This document shows, piece by piece, positions 45,001 through 53,456 of a DNA stretch of 64,000 nucleotides. Position numbers and translations under genes: made by a program. Within the stretch, counting starts at the first letter, position 1. Each line of letters starts with the position of its first letter. The DNA lies in NCBI RefSeq assembly GCF_003228315.1, contig NZ_CP029693.1, positions 1,550,001 through 1,614,000 of the forward strand, in the 5' to 3' direction. The notes beneath the pieces were generated by a model. The model had not been told where the DNA came from. It did not search any database and saw only the letters and a list, made by a program, of their open reading frames with translations. This DNA comes from Pseudomonas putida (lineage in GTDB: Bacteria; Pseudomonadota; Gammaproteobacteria; Pseudomonadales; Pseudomonadaceae).

Positions 45001-47137
45001 CGGCGCCACGATTGAGCTGGCCAACGATTTCAAAGATCGACTCCTCCAGCCCTTGCGCGAGCGCCTGCGCTGCAAGCAACCGGCCGATCCGCAAATGGGC
45101 CTGGGCCCGCTCTTCCCTGGGGATCAGCGAATAGGCGGCCTCATGGATACGGTCATGAACAAAGGCATAGGCACCGTCCAGCCGCTCGACGAGTTCCTGG
45201 CGAATGGCCTCCCACAGCACCGTGCGCAGTTGCGCTTTGGGTACTTCCATCGCCGTCGCCAGAGCGCTGATACCGGCAACGTTTCCCAGACAGGCCAATT
45301 GCTGCAGCGCTTGCTGGGTATCGGTCGGCAAGCGGCTCAGTTTGCCGACCATCAGGTCCACGATGTTGTCGGTATAGCCCTTGGCATGGATGCGATCGGT
45401 GTCCCAGATCCAGCGACCCAAAGGGTGATCGAATGTCAGCAACTGCTCCTCGGCAAGGGCTTGCAGGAACTGGATCACGAAGAACGGATTGCCGGCGGTC
45501 TTGTCCAGTACCAGCTGTGCCAGCGGCTCCACCCGCGCGATCTCGTCATCGAGCGCCTCGGCGATCAACTGCTCGATGTGCGCCTTGGCCAGCGGCGCCA
45601 GGGTGATTTCGTCGACCCTGCCGTCCGCCTTGCGAATCGCCTGGATCTTCACCGACAGCGGGTGCCCGTCATCCACCTCGTTGCTGCGGTAGGCGCCGAC
45701 CAGCATCAGGTGCCGCGTGTCCGAGCTGGTCAACAGATCTTCCAGCAAGTCGAGGGTTGCTGCGTCGAGCCATTGCAGGTCGTCGAGAAACAGTGCCAGC
45801 GGATGTTCGGCCTGGGCGAATACACCGATGAAGCGCCGTAGCACCAGCAGGAACCGGCGTTGCGCCTGTTGTGGATCCAGCGCCGGAACGGGTGGCGGTT
45901 CGCCGATGATCAGCTTCAGTTCGGGAATCAGGTCGGTCATCAGCCGCGCATGGGGCTCCAGCGCGTGCTGCAGGGCGTCGCGCCAATCCGCCAGTTCCGT
46001 GTCGTTCTTGCCCAGCAGCGTACGGACCAGGCTCTGGAATGCCTGCACCAATGTCGAATAGGGAATATCGCGGCTGTATTGATCGAACTTGCCGGAAGCG
46101 AAGAGCCCGCGCGGGGGGACCAGCACCTTGTGCAGCTCATTGACCACCGAGGATTTGCCGATACCGGAATAGCCGGTGACCAGCACCAGTTGCGGCGCGC
46201 TGCTGGCAATGATCCGGCCGAACGCGGCCACCAGCGTCTCGACCTCGCGCTCGCGGCCGTAGAGTTTTTCGGGAATCAACAGCCGGTCGCAGGCACCGTG
46301 TTCGCTGAGGGTAAAGGCCGTGATCCGGCCGGTCTGCTCCCATTCGGCCAGGCATCGGCGCAGGTCATGTTCAACCCCGGCGGCTGTCTGATAGCGCTCC
46401 TCGGCAGTCTTGGCGAGCAGCTTGGCGACAATGTCGCAGAGCACCTGGGGAATGGATTCGACCCTTGATTTGGCCGGCACCGGCATTTTCGCAATATGGC
46501 AATGCACCCATTCGATGGGGTCTGCAGCGGTAAACGGCAGTGTGGCGGTCAACATCTGGTACAGCGTGACGCCAAAGGAATAGAGGTCACTGCGCGAATC
46601 GATCGAGCGATTCATCCGGCCGGTCTGCTCGGGTGCCATGTAGGCCAGCGTGCCGGCGATTGTCTCGGGCGCCTGGCGCTCGCGCGGCAATTGTGAAGCG
46701 AGGCCGAAACCGGTGAGCCTGGCCTGGCCGTCGGTGCAGTTCACCAGGATATGGCTGGGCTTGATGTCTTTGTGGACGAGGCCGCGTTGATGGAGTTTGC
46801 CGATCGCCATCGCGATGTTGATGGCGTGATGCAGAAAAACCGTTGTCGGCATCGGCGCTGTCAGCAGTTGCACCAATGGCTCGCCACCCGGGTCTTCGAG
46901 CACAAGCTGCACATGGCCGTTCTCGCGCGCGATCTCCAGCGGTCGAACCGCCCAGCCACCTTCGAGTTCATCCCTGAGGGCAAACTCGTGGGCCAGACGA
47001 CCAAGGCAGGCCGGAAGCGGCTGCTCGGCGGCAGGTCGCGTGACCAGGACCGAGTTCTCGCCATCGGCACCCGAGCGCAGTTCCCGACAGAAGACACGCT
47101 CGCCGTCGTCCCAAAGTATCTGCATGCTGTCATCCAT
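42050..47137 (-). CDS. Giant sensor: Ser/Thr kinase-like + AAA ATPase + TPR-like + GAF + histidine kinase
   Basis: About 1695 residues. The N-terminal kinase-like domain (about 1-270) keeps HKDIKPSHILVN and the APE-type MAPEQTG but has GFG instead of DFG and lacks a visible glycine loop and the VAIK lysine. Next come an AAA/STAND ATPase with Walker A VTGYSGIGKS near residue 320, a long helical TPR-like region, a GAF domain (about 1270-1420), and a histidine kinase with phospho-His near residue 1480 (SIAHEVNQP), N box LLNLIMNALEAM and G boxes DSGPGF and GLGMGLS. No membrane segment is seen. The start is uncertain: ATG 47137 is preferred and GTG 47170 is possible. A receiver gene is divergent from it. 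Confidence 0.92.
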   Translation of the reverse strand: MDDSMQILWDDGERVFCRELRSGADGENSVLVTRPAAEQPLPACLGRLAHEFALRDELEGGWAVRPLEIARENGHVQLVLEDPGGEPLVQLLTAPMPTTVFLHHAINIAMAIGKLHQRGLVHKDIKPSHILVNCTDGQARLTGFGLASQLPRERQAPETIAGTLAYMAPEQTGRMNRSIDSRSDLYSFGVTLYQMLTATLPFTAADPIEWVHCHIAKMPVPAKSRVESIPQVLCDIVAKLLAKTAEERYQTAAGVEHDLRRCLAEWEQTGRITAFTLSEHGACDRLLIPEKLYGREREVETLVAAFGRIIASSAPQLVLVTGYSGIGKSSVVNELHKVLVPPRGLFASGKFDQYSRDIPYSTLVQAFQSLVRTLLGKNDTELADWRDALQHALEPHARLMTDLIPELKLIIGEPPPVPALDPQQAQRRFLLVLRRFIGVFAQAEHPLALFLDDLQWLDAATLDLLEDLLTSSDTRHLMLVGAYRSNEVDDGHPLSVKIQAIRKADGRVDEITLAPLAKAHIEQLIAEALDDEIARVEPLAQLVLDKTAGNPFFVIQFLQALAEEQLLTFDHPLGRWIWDTDRIHAKGYTDNIVDLMVGKLSRLPTDTQQALQQLACLGNVAGISALATAMEVPKAQLRTVLWEAIRQELVERLDGAYAFVHDRIHEAAYSLIPREERAQAHLRIGRLLAAQALAQGLEESIFEIVGQLNRGAALLTEQSEREQLAEFNLIAGQRAKASSAYASALKYLTTGARLLGEGSWTRRSTLSFALELNRAECEFLTGQLAIADGRLIALSRRAMTVIERASVACLQMDVHLLLDRSDAACAVCLDYLRHVGIEWSPHPSDDDVRREYERIGELLGDRAIEDLIDLPLMEDATSLVTVNVLGKLFAPALQSDANLSDLSICKAISMSLEWGNCDASCVLYANAFRVAGRRFGDHEVGFRFGQLGCDLVEQRGLTRFEASTYLCFSCFAVRWMRPVAQCRDLLRRSFVAANRIGDLPYGAYSGNNLTADLLFAGEPLPEVQGEAEQGLDYAKKVRFGLVTDFITTQLLQIRMLRGLTPTFGRLEDSEFNEADTETHLASTPDLVLAECLYWVRKLQARYMAGEPEAALQAAGRAQQLLWVCQSFFEEAEYYFYDALTRAACCEGAARSRHAEHLAAMAVDHQQLQGWAQQCPENFASRAALVAAEIARVEGRVVEAEGLYEHSIHLAQQSGFIHIEALANELASRFYAARGLGKIARVYLQDARYGYLRWGADGKVRQLDAKYPALRTEEHALGPTTTMATAVEHLDLATVLKVSQAVSGEIVLEKLIDMVMFTAIEQAGAERGLLILSDAGEHRIAAQVTTGDDATLLREIPVSTQLLPESVLYHVLRTRESIVLDDAMAEAPFATDPYVRQQRARSILCLPLMNQAKLTGALYLENNLTARVFSPSRIAVLKLVASQAAISLENARLYRGYREVQTELAHANRVATMGQLVASIAHEVNQPIAAAILNANAAQRWLNIQPPELDEVRQVLARLIQDANRAADVLGRIRGHIRKAPPQKGPLDINVAIGEMIEFTRGQIMKNGVVLQTQLTDGLQLIVGDRVELQQVLLNLIMNALEAMGATPEGERQLQISAVPGEQGYVLVSVSDSGPGFAAENVDQVFTSFYTTKPTGLGMGLSICRSIIEAHGGRLWASAHQPCGATVQFTLPVLQE

Positions 47138-47349
47138 CTGAATTGGAATGAAACCAGTCAGTTGCGCCACAACACTGTAGCAGGACAGGGAACAGCGACC
47201 CCCGCCGCCTGATCAATCGACAAAGATGACATTGAATGAGCTTGTCTACATCAACACTTAGATCTTAGCGACCTATACCTAGATATGATTTTCCCCCATC
47301 AAAGACCGCGTATCGTGTGAGGACAACGGCGCAGTAACGAGCAAATTCA

Positions 47350-47742
47350 ATGATGCAAGACACTCAGCAGCGCACTGCACCGAACATTGCAGTTGTGGAT
47401 GATGACGATTCGGTTCGAGGTGCCCTGGAAAGCCTGTTGCGCTCCAGCGGTTATAAAACCCGAACCTTCTGCAGTGCGCTGGAGTTTCTCGCGGCGAACG
47501 TTTCAACCCAGACCGATTGCCTGGTGTCAGATATCCAGATGCCGGGCATGAGTGGCGTAGAGATGTTCGAACAGTTGATTGCATCAGGCATTCACATCCC
47601 CACGATACTGATCACCGCCTATCCCGCCGCCGCCCCGCCCCTGAACGAGCACCGCCCGGAACTTATCGCCTGCCTGCCCAAACCCTGCGATGCCGACAAA
47701 CTGCTGAACTGCATCGAAACCGCGCTGACACAGCGCCACTGA
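47350..47742 (+). CDS. Single-domain response regulator (FixJ/NtrC-type receiver)
   Basis: The 130-residue protein is a lone receiver: VVDDDDSV with Asp17/Asp18, phospho-acceptor Asp61 (LVSDIQMPGMSG), Thr88 and Lys110 (CLPKP). It has no output domain, so it may relay phosphate or block a kinase. It is divergent from the giant sensor gene, about 210 bp away, and is probably in the same circuit as the FixJ-like regulator on the far side. Confidence 0.92.
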   Translation: MMQDTQQRTAPNIAVVDDDDSVRGALESLLRSSGYKTRTFCSALEFLAANVSTQTDCLVSDIQMPGMSGVEMFEQLIASGIHIPTILITAYPAAAPPLNEHRPELIACLPKPCDADKLLNCIETALTQRH

Positions 47743-47770
47743 GACCCATTCGGCACGACCGCCAACAAAC

Positions 47771-47872
47771 CTGTAGGAGCGAGCCTGCTCGCGATGGACT
47801 TGAGGACGCCGCGGGGAATCAGGTACCCAGCGTCATCGTTAACGACCATCGCGAGCAGGCTCGCTCCCACAA
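47771..47872. repeat. REPIN with extended centre
   Basis: Arms CTGTAGGAGCGAGCCTGCTCGCGATGG and CCATCGCGAGCAGGCTCGCTCCCACA around CGCGGGGAATCAGG and GCGTCATCGTTAACG, between the receiver gene and the convergent OsmC-YcaO gene. Confidence 0.86.
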
Positions 47873-47882
47873 ATGGAGCCGG

Positions 47883-50078
47883 TCAGCGCTTGAGGTTGGC
47901 CCGCGCGCTGTGCAGTTTCTTGTAGCTGTCGATCAGGCGCAGGTGGCGGTCGAGGCCTTCGAGTTTCATGCTGGTCGGCGTCAGGCCGTAGAAGCGTACG
48001 CTGCTGTTGACCGAGCCGATCGCGGCGTCCATCCGTTCGTTGCCGAACATCCGGCGGAAGTTGACCTCGTAGTCTTCCAGCTCCAGATCTTCGTCCAGTT
48101 CCATCTCCAGCACCGCATTCACTGCTTGATAGAACAAGCCGCGCTCGACGGTGTTGTCGTTGTACTGCAGGAAGGTTTCCACCGCCTCTTTCGCCTCTTC
48201 GAATTGCTGCAGGGCGAGGTAAATCAGCGCCTTCAATTCGAGGATCGTCAACTGGCCCCAGGCCGTGTTGTCATCGAACTCGATGCCGATCAGGGTGGTG
48301 ATGTCGGTGTAATCGTCCAGCTCGCTTTCCACCAGACGCTCTACCAGATCCTTCAACTCGTCTTCGCTCAGGCGATGCAGGTTGAGGATGTCAGCACGGA
48401 AGAACAGCGCCTTGTTGGTGTTGTCCCAGATCAGGTCGTCGACCGGGTAGATCTCAGAGTAATCCGGCACCAGGATGCGGCAGGCCGTGGCACCGATGTG
48501 CTCGTACACCGCCATGTACGCTTCCTTGCCCATGTCCTTGAGGATGCCGAACAGCGTCGCGGCTTCCTCGGCATTGGAGTCCTCGCCCTGGCTGGTGAAG
48601 TCCCACTCGACGAACTCGTAATCGGACTTGGAACTGAAGAAGCGCCACGACACCACACCGCTGGAATCGATGAAATGCTCGACGAAGTTGTTCGGTTCGG
48701 TGACCGCATGACCTTCGAAGGTCGGCTGCGGCAGATCGTTCAGGCCTTCGAAACTGCGGCCCTGCAACAGCTCGGTCAGGCTGCGCTCCAGCGCCACCTC
48801 GAAGCTCGGGTGCGCGCCGAACGAGGCGAAGACACCACCGGTGCGCGGGTTCATCAAGGTCACGCACATGACCGGGAACTCACCGCCCAGCGACGCATCC
48901 TTGACCAGCACCGGGAAGCCCTGGGCTTCCAGGCCCTGGATACCGGCGAGAATCCCCGGGTATTTCGCCAACACGTCGGCCGGCACGTCCGGCAGCGCGA
49001 ACTCGCCTTCGATGATTTCGCGCTTCACCGCACGCTCGAAGATTTCCGACAGGCACTGCACCTGGGCTTCAGCCAGGGTGTTGCCGGCGCTCATGCCGTT
49101 GCTCAGGTACAGGTTTTCGATCAGGTTGGACGGGAAATACACCACCTCGCCGTCGGACTGACGCACGAACGGCAGCGAGACGATGCCGCGCTCCTCATTG
49201 CCGGAGTTGGTGTCGAACAGGTGCGAGCCACGCAGCTCGCCATCGCGGTTGTAGATCTTCAGGCAGTACTCGTCGAGGATCTCCGCCGGCAATGCGTCCT
49301 TGCGCCCGGGCTGGAACCAGCGCTCATCGGGGTAATGCACGAACGGCGCGTTGGCGATCTCTTCGCCCCAGAACTGGTCGTTGTAGAAGAAGTTGCAGTT
49401 GAGCCGCTCGATGAACTCGCCCAGTGCCGAAGCCAGCGCGCTTTCCTTGGTCGAGCCCTTGCCGTTGGTGAAGCACATCGGCGAGTGCGCATCGCGGATG
49501 TGCAGCGACCACACGTTGGGCACGATGTTGCGCCAGGAGGCGATTTCGATCTTCATGCCAAGGTCGGCCAGGATCCCTGACATGTTGGCGATGGTCTGCT
49601 CCAGCGGCAGGTCCTTGCCGACGATGTAGGTGCCGCCATCGGAGGTCGAGTTCGGCATCAGCAAGGCCTGGGCGTCAGCGTCGAGGTTCTCCACCTCTTC
49701 GATCACGAACTCGGGGCCGGCCTGCACCACCTTCTTCACCGTGCAACGGTCGATGGAGCGCAAGATGCCTTGGCGGTCCTTGTCGGAGATGTCGGCCGGC
49801 AGCTCGACCTGGATCTTGAAGATCTGGTTGTAGCGGTTTTCCGGATCGACAATGTTGTTCTGCGACAGGCGGATGTTGTCGGTGGGGATGTTGCGGGTCT
49901 CGCAGTACAACTTCACGAAGTAGGCGGCACACAACGCCGACGAAGCCAGGAAGTAATCGAATGGACCCGGTGCCGAACCATCGCCCTTGTAGCGGATGGG
50001 CTGATCGGCGATCACCGTGAAGTCATCGAACTTGGCTTCAAGTCGAAGGTTGTCGAGAAAGTTGACCTTGATTTCCAT
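47883..50078 (-). CDS. OsmC domain/YcaO domain fusion protein
   Basis: The 731-residue protein has an N-terminal OsmC-like domain (about 1-140, with FDYFLASSALCAAYFVKLYCETRNI holding the two cysteines) and a YcaO domain (about 190-580). The ATP-binding glutamates of YcaO are represented by KGSTKESALASALGEFIERL and AEAQVQCLSEIFERAVKREI. A C-terminal TPR-like region follows (LIYLALQQFEEAKEAVETFL). E. coli YcaO is linked to methylthiolation of ribosomal S12; other YcaOs make peptide azolines or thioamides. No precursor-peptide or partner cyclodehydratase gene lies nearby, so a housekeeping role is likely. Confidence 0.94.
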   Translation of the reverse strand: MEIKVNFLDNLRLEAKFDDFTVIADQPIRYKGDGSAPGPFDYFLASSALCAAYFVKLYCETRNIPTDNIRLSQNNIVDPENRYNQIFKIQVELPADISDKDRQGILRSIDRCTVKKVVQAGPEFVIEEVENLDADAQALLMPNSTSDGGTYIVGKDLPLEQTIANMSGILADLGMKIEIASWRNIVPNVWSLHIRDAHSPMCFTNGKGSTKESALASALGEFIERLNCNFFYNDQFWGEEIANAPFVHYPDERWFQPGRKDALPAEILDEYCLKIYNRDGELRGSHLFDTNSGNEERGIVSLPFVRQSDGEVVYFPSNLIENLYLSNGMSAGNTLAEAQVQCLSEIFERAVKREIIEGEFALPDVPADVLAKYPGILAGIQGLEAQGFPVLVKDASLGGEFPVMCVTLMNPRTGGVFASFGAHPSFEVALERSLTELLQGRSFEGLNDLPQPTFEGHAVTEPNNFVEHFIDSSGVVSWRFFSSKSDYEFVEWDFTSQGEDSNAEEAATLFGILKDMGKEAYMAVYEHIGATACRILVPDYSEIYPVDDLIWDNTNKALFFRADILNLHRLSEDELKDLVERLVESELDDYTDITTLIGIEFDDNTAWGQLTILELKALIYLALQQFEEAKEAVETFLQYNDNTVERGLFYQAVNAVLEMELDEDLELEDYEVNFRRMFGNERMDAAIGSVNSSVRFYGLTPTSMKLEGLDRHLRLIDSYKKLHSARANLKR

Positions 50079-50223
50079 GGGGGAATACCAGAATAGCGAG
50101 CTAAGCGAAATTGGCCGCCATTATCCGGTTTTTGAGCGGCAAGTCTTGTGCTTTTCCCCGGTGGCCGCTGACCGGTTCTACATACCCTGCGCAGGATGCG
50201 CCAGCGCAGGGTCGTATAGGGCC

Positions 50224-50895
50224 TTACTTGCGGATCGCGGTATAGGACTCACGCAGATCACTGGCCCAGCCATCGAGCACGACCTTGACGTCATCCGGGG
50301 TCAGGACCTGTTTGTCGTCGTCCAGCGCCAACCCGGTGCCCTTGCGTACGACCTCGGCCACCACTTCCCCGGTGGCACCGTCCTCGAAGGACACTTCGGT
50401 GAAGATTTCACTGTCCTGGTCGCGGATGCCGGTGGCGGTGCTGACACCGGCGGCGACCAGGGTGACCGGCAGCCATTCATAGAATTTCAGGCCCTGGGTA
50501 CTGGTCGCGACCCGGGTGATGGCCGGCCGGACAACCAAGGTGTCGGAGTCCGGTTTCGTCACCAGCGGCAGCATTTTGCTCAGTTCGGCGCGCAGGGCGG
50601 CGTCGTAGTAGTCGGTGACGCCGGACAACGTGCTCAGAGGAATCCGCTCGGTCGGCTCCGGCCCCGGATAGAACTGGCTAGGCGCCAGATAGACCTTGCT
50701 GTAGCGGCCGCGCTTGACCGCAGGGCTGACCCAGCTCAAAACCGTCTGGCCCGAGGGCGACTGGCGTTCCGTCAGCAGACTGTAGTCATACAGAAACCCG
50801 GTATACATTTCAGGGGTGACTTTCTTGCTGCTACAGGCCGACAGGCTCAGGGTGGCCGCAAACAACAGCGACAGCGAGCGAATGCTTGTGATCAT
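50224..50895 (-). CDS. DUF3313 lipoprotein
   Basis: The 223-residue protein has a lipoprotein signal with lipobox LSAC (Cys21) and matches DUF3313 in its body (YTGFLYDYSLL, SPAVKRGRYSKVYLAPSQFYPGPEPTERI, VRPAITRV). The function of the family is unknown; the members are outer- or inner-membrane-anchored periplasmic proteins. The sorting residue after Cys21 is Ser, favouring the outer membrane. Start at 50895 is supported by the signal peptide. Confidence 0.88.
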   Translation of the reverse strand: MITSIRSLSLLFAATLSLSACSSKKVTPEMYTGFLYDYSLLTERQSPSGQTVLSWVSPAVKRGRYSKVYLAPSQFYPGPEPTERIPLSTLSGVTDYYDAALRAELSKMLPLVTKPDSDTLVVRPAITRVATSTQGLKFYEWLPVTLVAAGVSTATGIRDQDSEIFTEVSFEDGATGEVVAEVVRKGTGLALDDDKQVLTPDDVKVVLDGWASDLRESYTAIRK

Positions 50896-50929
50896 GGTGA
50901 TTCCTTGTAGGGCGGGACGGCCTGCACCG

Positions 50930-51247
50930 TCAGGCATGGGCTTGGAACTGGGTGTGCGGGGCATCATCCGAATGCTCGATGCGCAACTGGCCATGAGTCA
51001 TGATCCAGTGGATGAATTCGGCGGTCGGGATGGAGTGGATGTATTCCACCCAATGGGAATCTTCCGGGCTGTAGCGCTCGAAATAGCGGCGCATCACGAT
51101 CTGGCTCTGATCGCTGGCCAGCCCCAGGCAGGTCTCCTGGAACAGGATCGACTTGTCGCCCCCGGGCAATGCCGTACGTTGGGTCAGGATCAAGGGACGG
51201 CCAGTGGTGTGCCCCCCGGCGCTCTGGCTGCCGTTCAATACCTTCAT
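50930..51247 (-). CDS. Hypothetical 105-residue protein
   Basis: The frame starts MKVLNGSQSAGGHTTGRPLIL and contains QIVMRRYFERYSPEDSHWVEYIHSIPTAEFIHWIMTHG, which looks like a folded globular segment. There is no signal peptide or membrane helix. GGAGG stands six bases before the ATG, strong support for translation. It is divergent from the OmpR-type regulator gene, which may control it. I do not recognise the family. Confidence 0.72.
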   Translation of the reverse strand: MKVLNGSQSAGGHTTGRPLILTQRTALPGGDKSILFQETCLGLASDQSQIVMRRYFERYSPEDSHWVEYIHSIPTAEFIHWIMTHGQLRIEHSDDAPHTQFQAHA

Positions 51248-51411
51248 GAATACCTCCGTGCAATGGAATGCCCGCAGGTTGCCCGAGAGTTTTTGCCTGA
51301 GGATGTCCGCTTGATGTCTGCGCCGAAGGAATGTTGCTCGATTGAAATAAATGACCGGGGCAGCGAAATGGTTTTAGATGCGCTCTTTTTTCGACCCGGG
51401 ATGCGGTAATC

Positions 51412-52122
51412 GTGAGCAGACTGCTGATCGTCGACGACGATATGGAAATTCTGTCCCTGCTGAAGAAGTTCTTCGTTCAGCATGCCTATGAGGTGGACGT
51501 GGCGCCCCATGGCGAGGCCATGTGGGCGGCGATTGCGCAGAACCGCCCGGACACGATCATCCTCGACGTGATGCTGCCCGGCGAAAGCGGCCTGAGCCTG
51601 TGCCAGAAAGTACGGGCGCAGACCGGGATCCCGATCATCATGCTCACCGCCATGGCCGAGTTGAGCGATCGCATCGTCGGCCTGGAACTGGGCGCCGACG
51701 ACTACCTGACCAAACCCTTCGCCCCCCAGGAACTGCTGGCCCGGGTGCGCGCCCTGCAACGTCGTGCCGGCGAACAGAAAAGCCCCGTTAGCGAACCGTC
51801 TCGGCCGGTCAGCAGCTTCGCCGGTTGGCACCTGGATATCACCTGCCGCGAATTGCGCTCACCCGATAACGTGATGATTCCGCTGTCCGGTGGCGAGTTC
51901 GACCTGCTGGTGGTGTTCCTCGAGCATCCCCAGCGCATCCTCACCCGCGAGCAACTGATCGACCTCACGCACGGCCAGGGCCATGACGCCTTCGACCGCA
52001 GCATCGATGTGCAGGTCAGCCGCCTGCGACGCAAAATCGAACCCGACAGCAAGCGCCCGGACCTGATCCGTACCGTGCGCAATGGAGGCTATATGTTCAC
52101 CGCCAAGGTCACCCGCTCGTGA
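51412..52122 (+). CDS. OmpR/PhoB-family response regulator
   Basis: The 236-residue regulator has a receiver (Asp9/Asp10, phospho-acceptor Asp52 in ILDVMLPGESG, Lys101 in TKPF) and a C-terminal winged helix (LSGGEFDLLVVFLEHPQRILTREQL...DRSIDVQVSRLRRKIE). The start codon is GTG at 51412. Its stop overlaps the GTG start of the kinase gene (GTGA), so the two are translationally coupled. Confidence 0.95.
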   Translation: MSRLLIVDDDMEILSLLKKFFVQHAYEVDVAPHGEAMWAAIAQNRPDTIILDVMLPGESGLSLCQKVRAQTGIPIIMLTAMAELSDRIVGLELGADDYLTKPFAPQELLARVRALQRRAGEQKSPVSEPSRPVSSFAGWHLDITCRELRSPDNVMIPLSGGEFDLLVVFLEHPQRILTREQLIDLTHGQGHDAFDRSIDVQVSRLRRKIEPDSKRPDLIRTVRNGGYMFTAKVTRS

Positions 52123-53453
52123 TCGGCCGCCTGTTCCGTCGCGACACCTTGCGGCGCCGGATTGCCCTGACCATCGTCGCCGCGATGGTGGCCTCGCTGA
52201 CCCTCAATGCCCTGTTCGTGCAAGTCGCCGGCACCTGGGCCCGCCCGCCCATCGAGCGCACCGGCCTGCTGGAGCAGATTGCCGCGGCCACCCGGGTGAT
52301 CGAAGCGGCGCCGCCCCAGCTGCGAGGGCAATTGGCGGGCGCGGCCAGCAACCCCATGCTCGATGTGGCGTGGAGCGCCGATCGCGGCACCCTCAACCTG
52401 CCGGCCGGGGGCGCGCCCGTGGAAACCGGCAAGGTGCCGGTCATGCATCAATTGTTGGGTGATGAGCGCGAGATCGACGTGTTCAACCCTTCCAATTGGC
52501 CGGCTGACAGCCCCGAGGCGCGTTACGTCGCGCTGGTGCGCCTGGTCGATGGCAGCTGGTTGACGTTCACCCCGCCCGAACGCAGCTGGGGCCTGGACAC
52601 CCGCACAAGGATCGCCGTGATCATCGCCCTGGGACTGATCGCCACCCTGCTGGTTGCCTGGATCGCCACGCGCCAACTGGCCAATCCCCTGCAACGTTTC
52701 GCCAGTGCCGCGCGGCGCTTCGGCGGCGACCTGAGCGCCCCGCCCATCGTCATCGAAGGCCCCCACGAAATACGCCAGGCGATCATCGCCTTCAACACCA
52801 TGCAGGCGCAGATCCAGCACTTCATTGGCGAACGCACGCACATGCTCGCCTCCATCTCCCATGACTTGCGCGCGCCCCTGACGCGGATGCGCTTGCGCAG
52901 CGAGTTCATGGAGGATCTGGACCATCAGCGCAAAATGATTCGCGACATCGACGAGATGCAATCGATGATCAGCGCGGCCCTGGCGTTCTTCCGCGAAGAC
53001 ACGCACCTGGAGCCATCCACGGCGTTCGACCTGTCGGAACTGCTGCAAACCATCATCGACGACTTCCGCGACCAGGACCTCGTCATCGCCTTCACCGGCC
53101 CGGCGCACTGGGTGTATGACGGCCGCCCGCTGGGGATCAAGCGGGTGGTGGTCAACCTGCTGGAGAACGCCGTGAAGTACGGACTACGCCCGGGCACCAC
53201 GCTCAAGTTCGATGAAGACTGGGTCTACATCGAGGTCAGCGACGAAGGGCCGGGCATTCCCGAAGACGCGCTGCAACGGGTGTTCGATCCGTTCTTCCGC
53301 CTGGAGACCTCGCGCAATCGCGACACCGGTGGGGTCGGGCTCGGACTGTCGGCCGCGCGGGCGATCGTTCGCGAACAGGGTGGTGAGCTGACCTTGAGCA
53401 ATCGCAGCACCGGAGGATTGCTCGCGCGGGTGGCGTTACCCCGCAACCGATAA
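52119..53453 (+). CDS. Sensor histidine kinase, EnvZ/OmpR-partner type
   Basis: The 444-residue inner-membrane kinase has helices at about 13-36 and 164-184 enclosing a periplasmic sensor of about 125 residues, a HAMP domain (185-238), the phospho-acceptor His248 in SISHDLRAPLTRMRLR and an ATPase domain with NLLENAVKYG, DEGPGIP and GVGLGLS. The start is GTG 52119. The periplasmic signal is unknown. Its stop is 3 bases from that of the convergent TetR gene. Confidence 0.95.
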   Translation: MIGRLFRRDTLRRRIALTIVAAMVASLTLNALFVQVAGTWARPPIERTGLLEQIAAATRVIEAAPPQLRGQLAGAASNPMLDVAWSADRGTLNLPAGGAPVETGKVPVMHQLLGDEREIDVFNPSNWPADSPEARYVALVRLVDGSWLTFTPPERSWGLDTRTRIAVIIALGLIATLLVAWIATRQLANPLQRFASAARRFGGDLSAPPIVIEGPHEIRQAIIAFNTMQAQIQHFIGERTHMLASISHDLRAPLTRMRLRSEFMEDLDHQRKMIRDIDEMQSMISAALAFFREDTHLEPSTAFDLSELLQTIIDDFRDQDLVIAFTGPAHWVYDGRPLGIKRVVVNLLENAVKYGLRPGTTLKFDEDWVYIEVSDEGPGIPEDALQRVFDPFFRLETSRNRDTGGVGLGLSAARAIVREQGGELTLSNRSTGGLLARVALPRNR

Positions 53454-53456
53454 GCT

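Noticed and set aside
47517..49580. Long open frame on the plus strand opposite the OsmC-YcaO gene
   Set aside because: It overlaps the receiver gene and the clearly conserved OsmC-YcaO gene and has no family motifs; a shadow frame.
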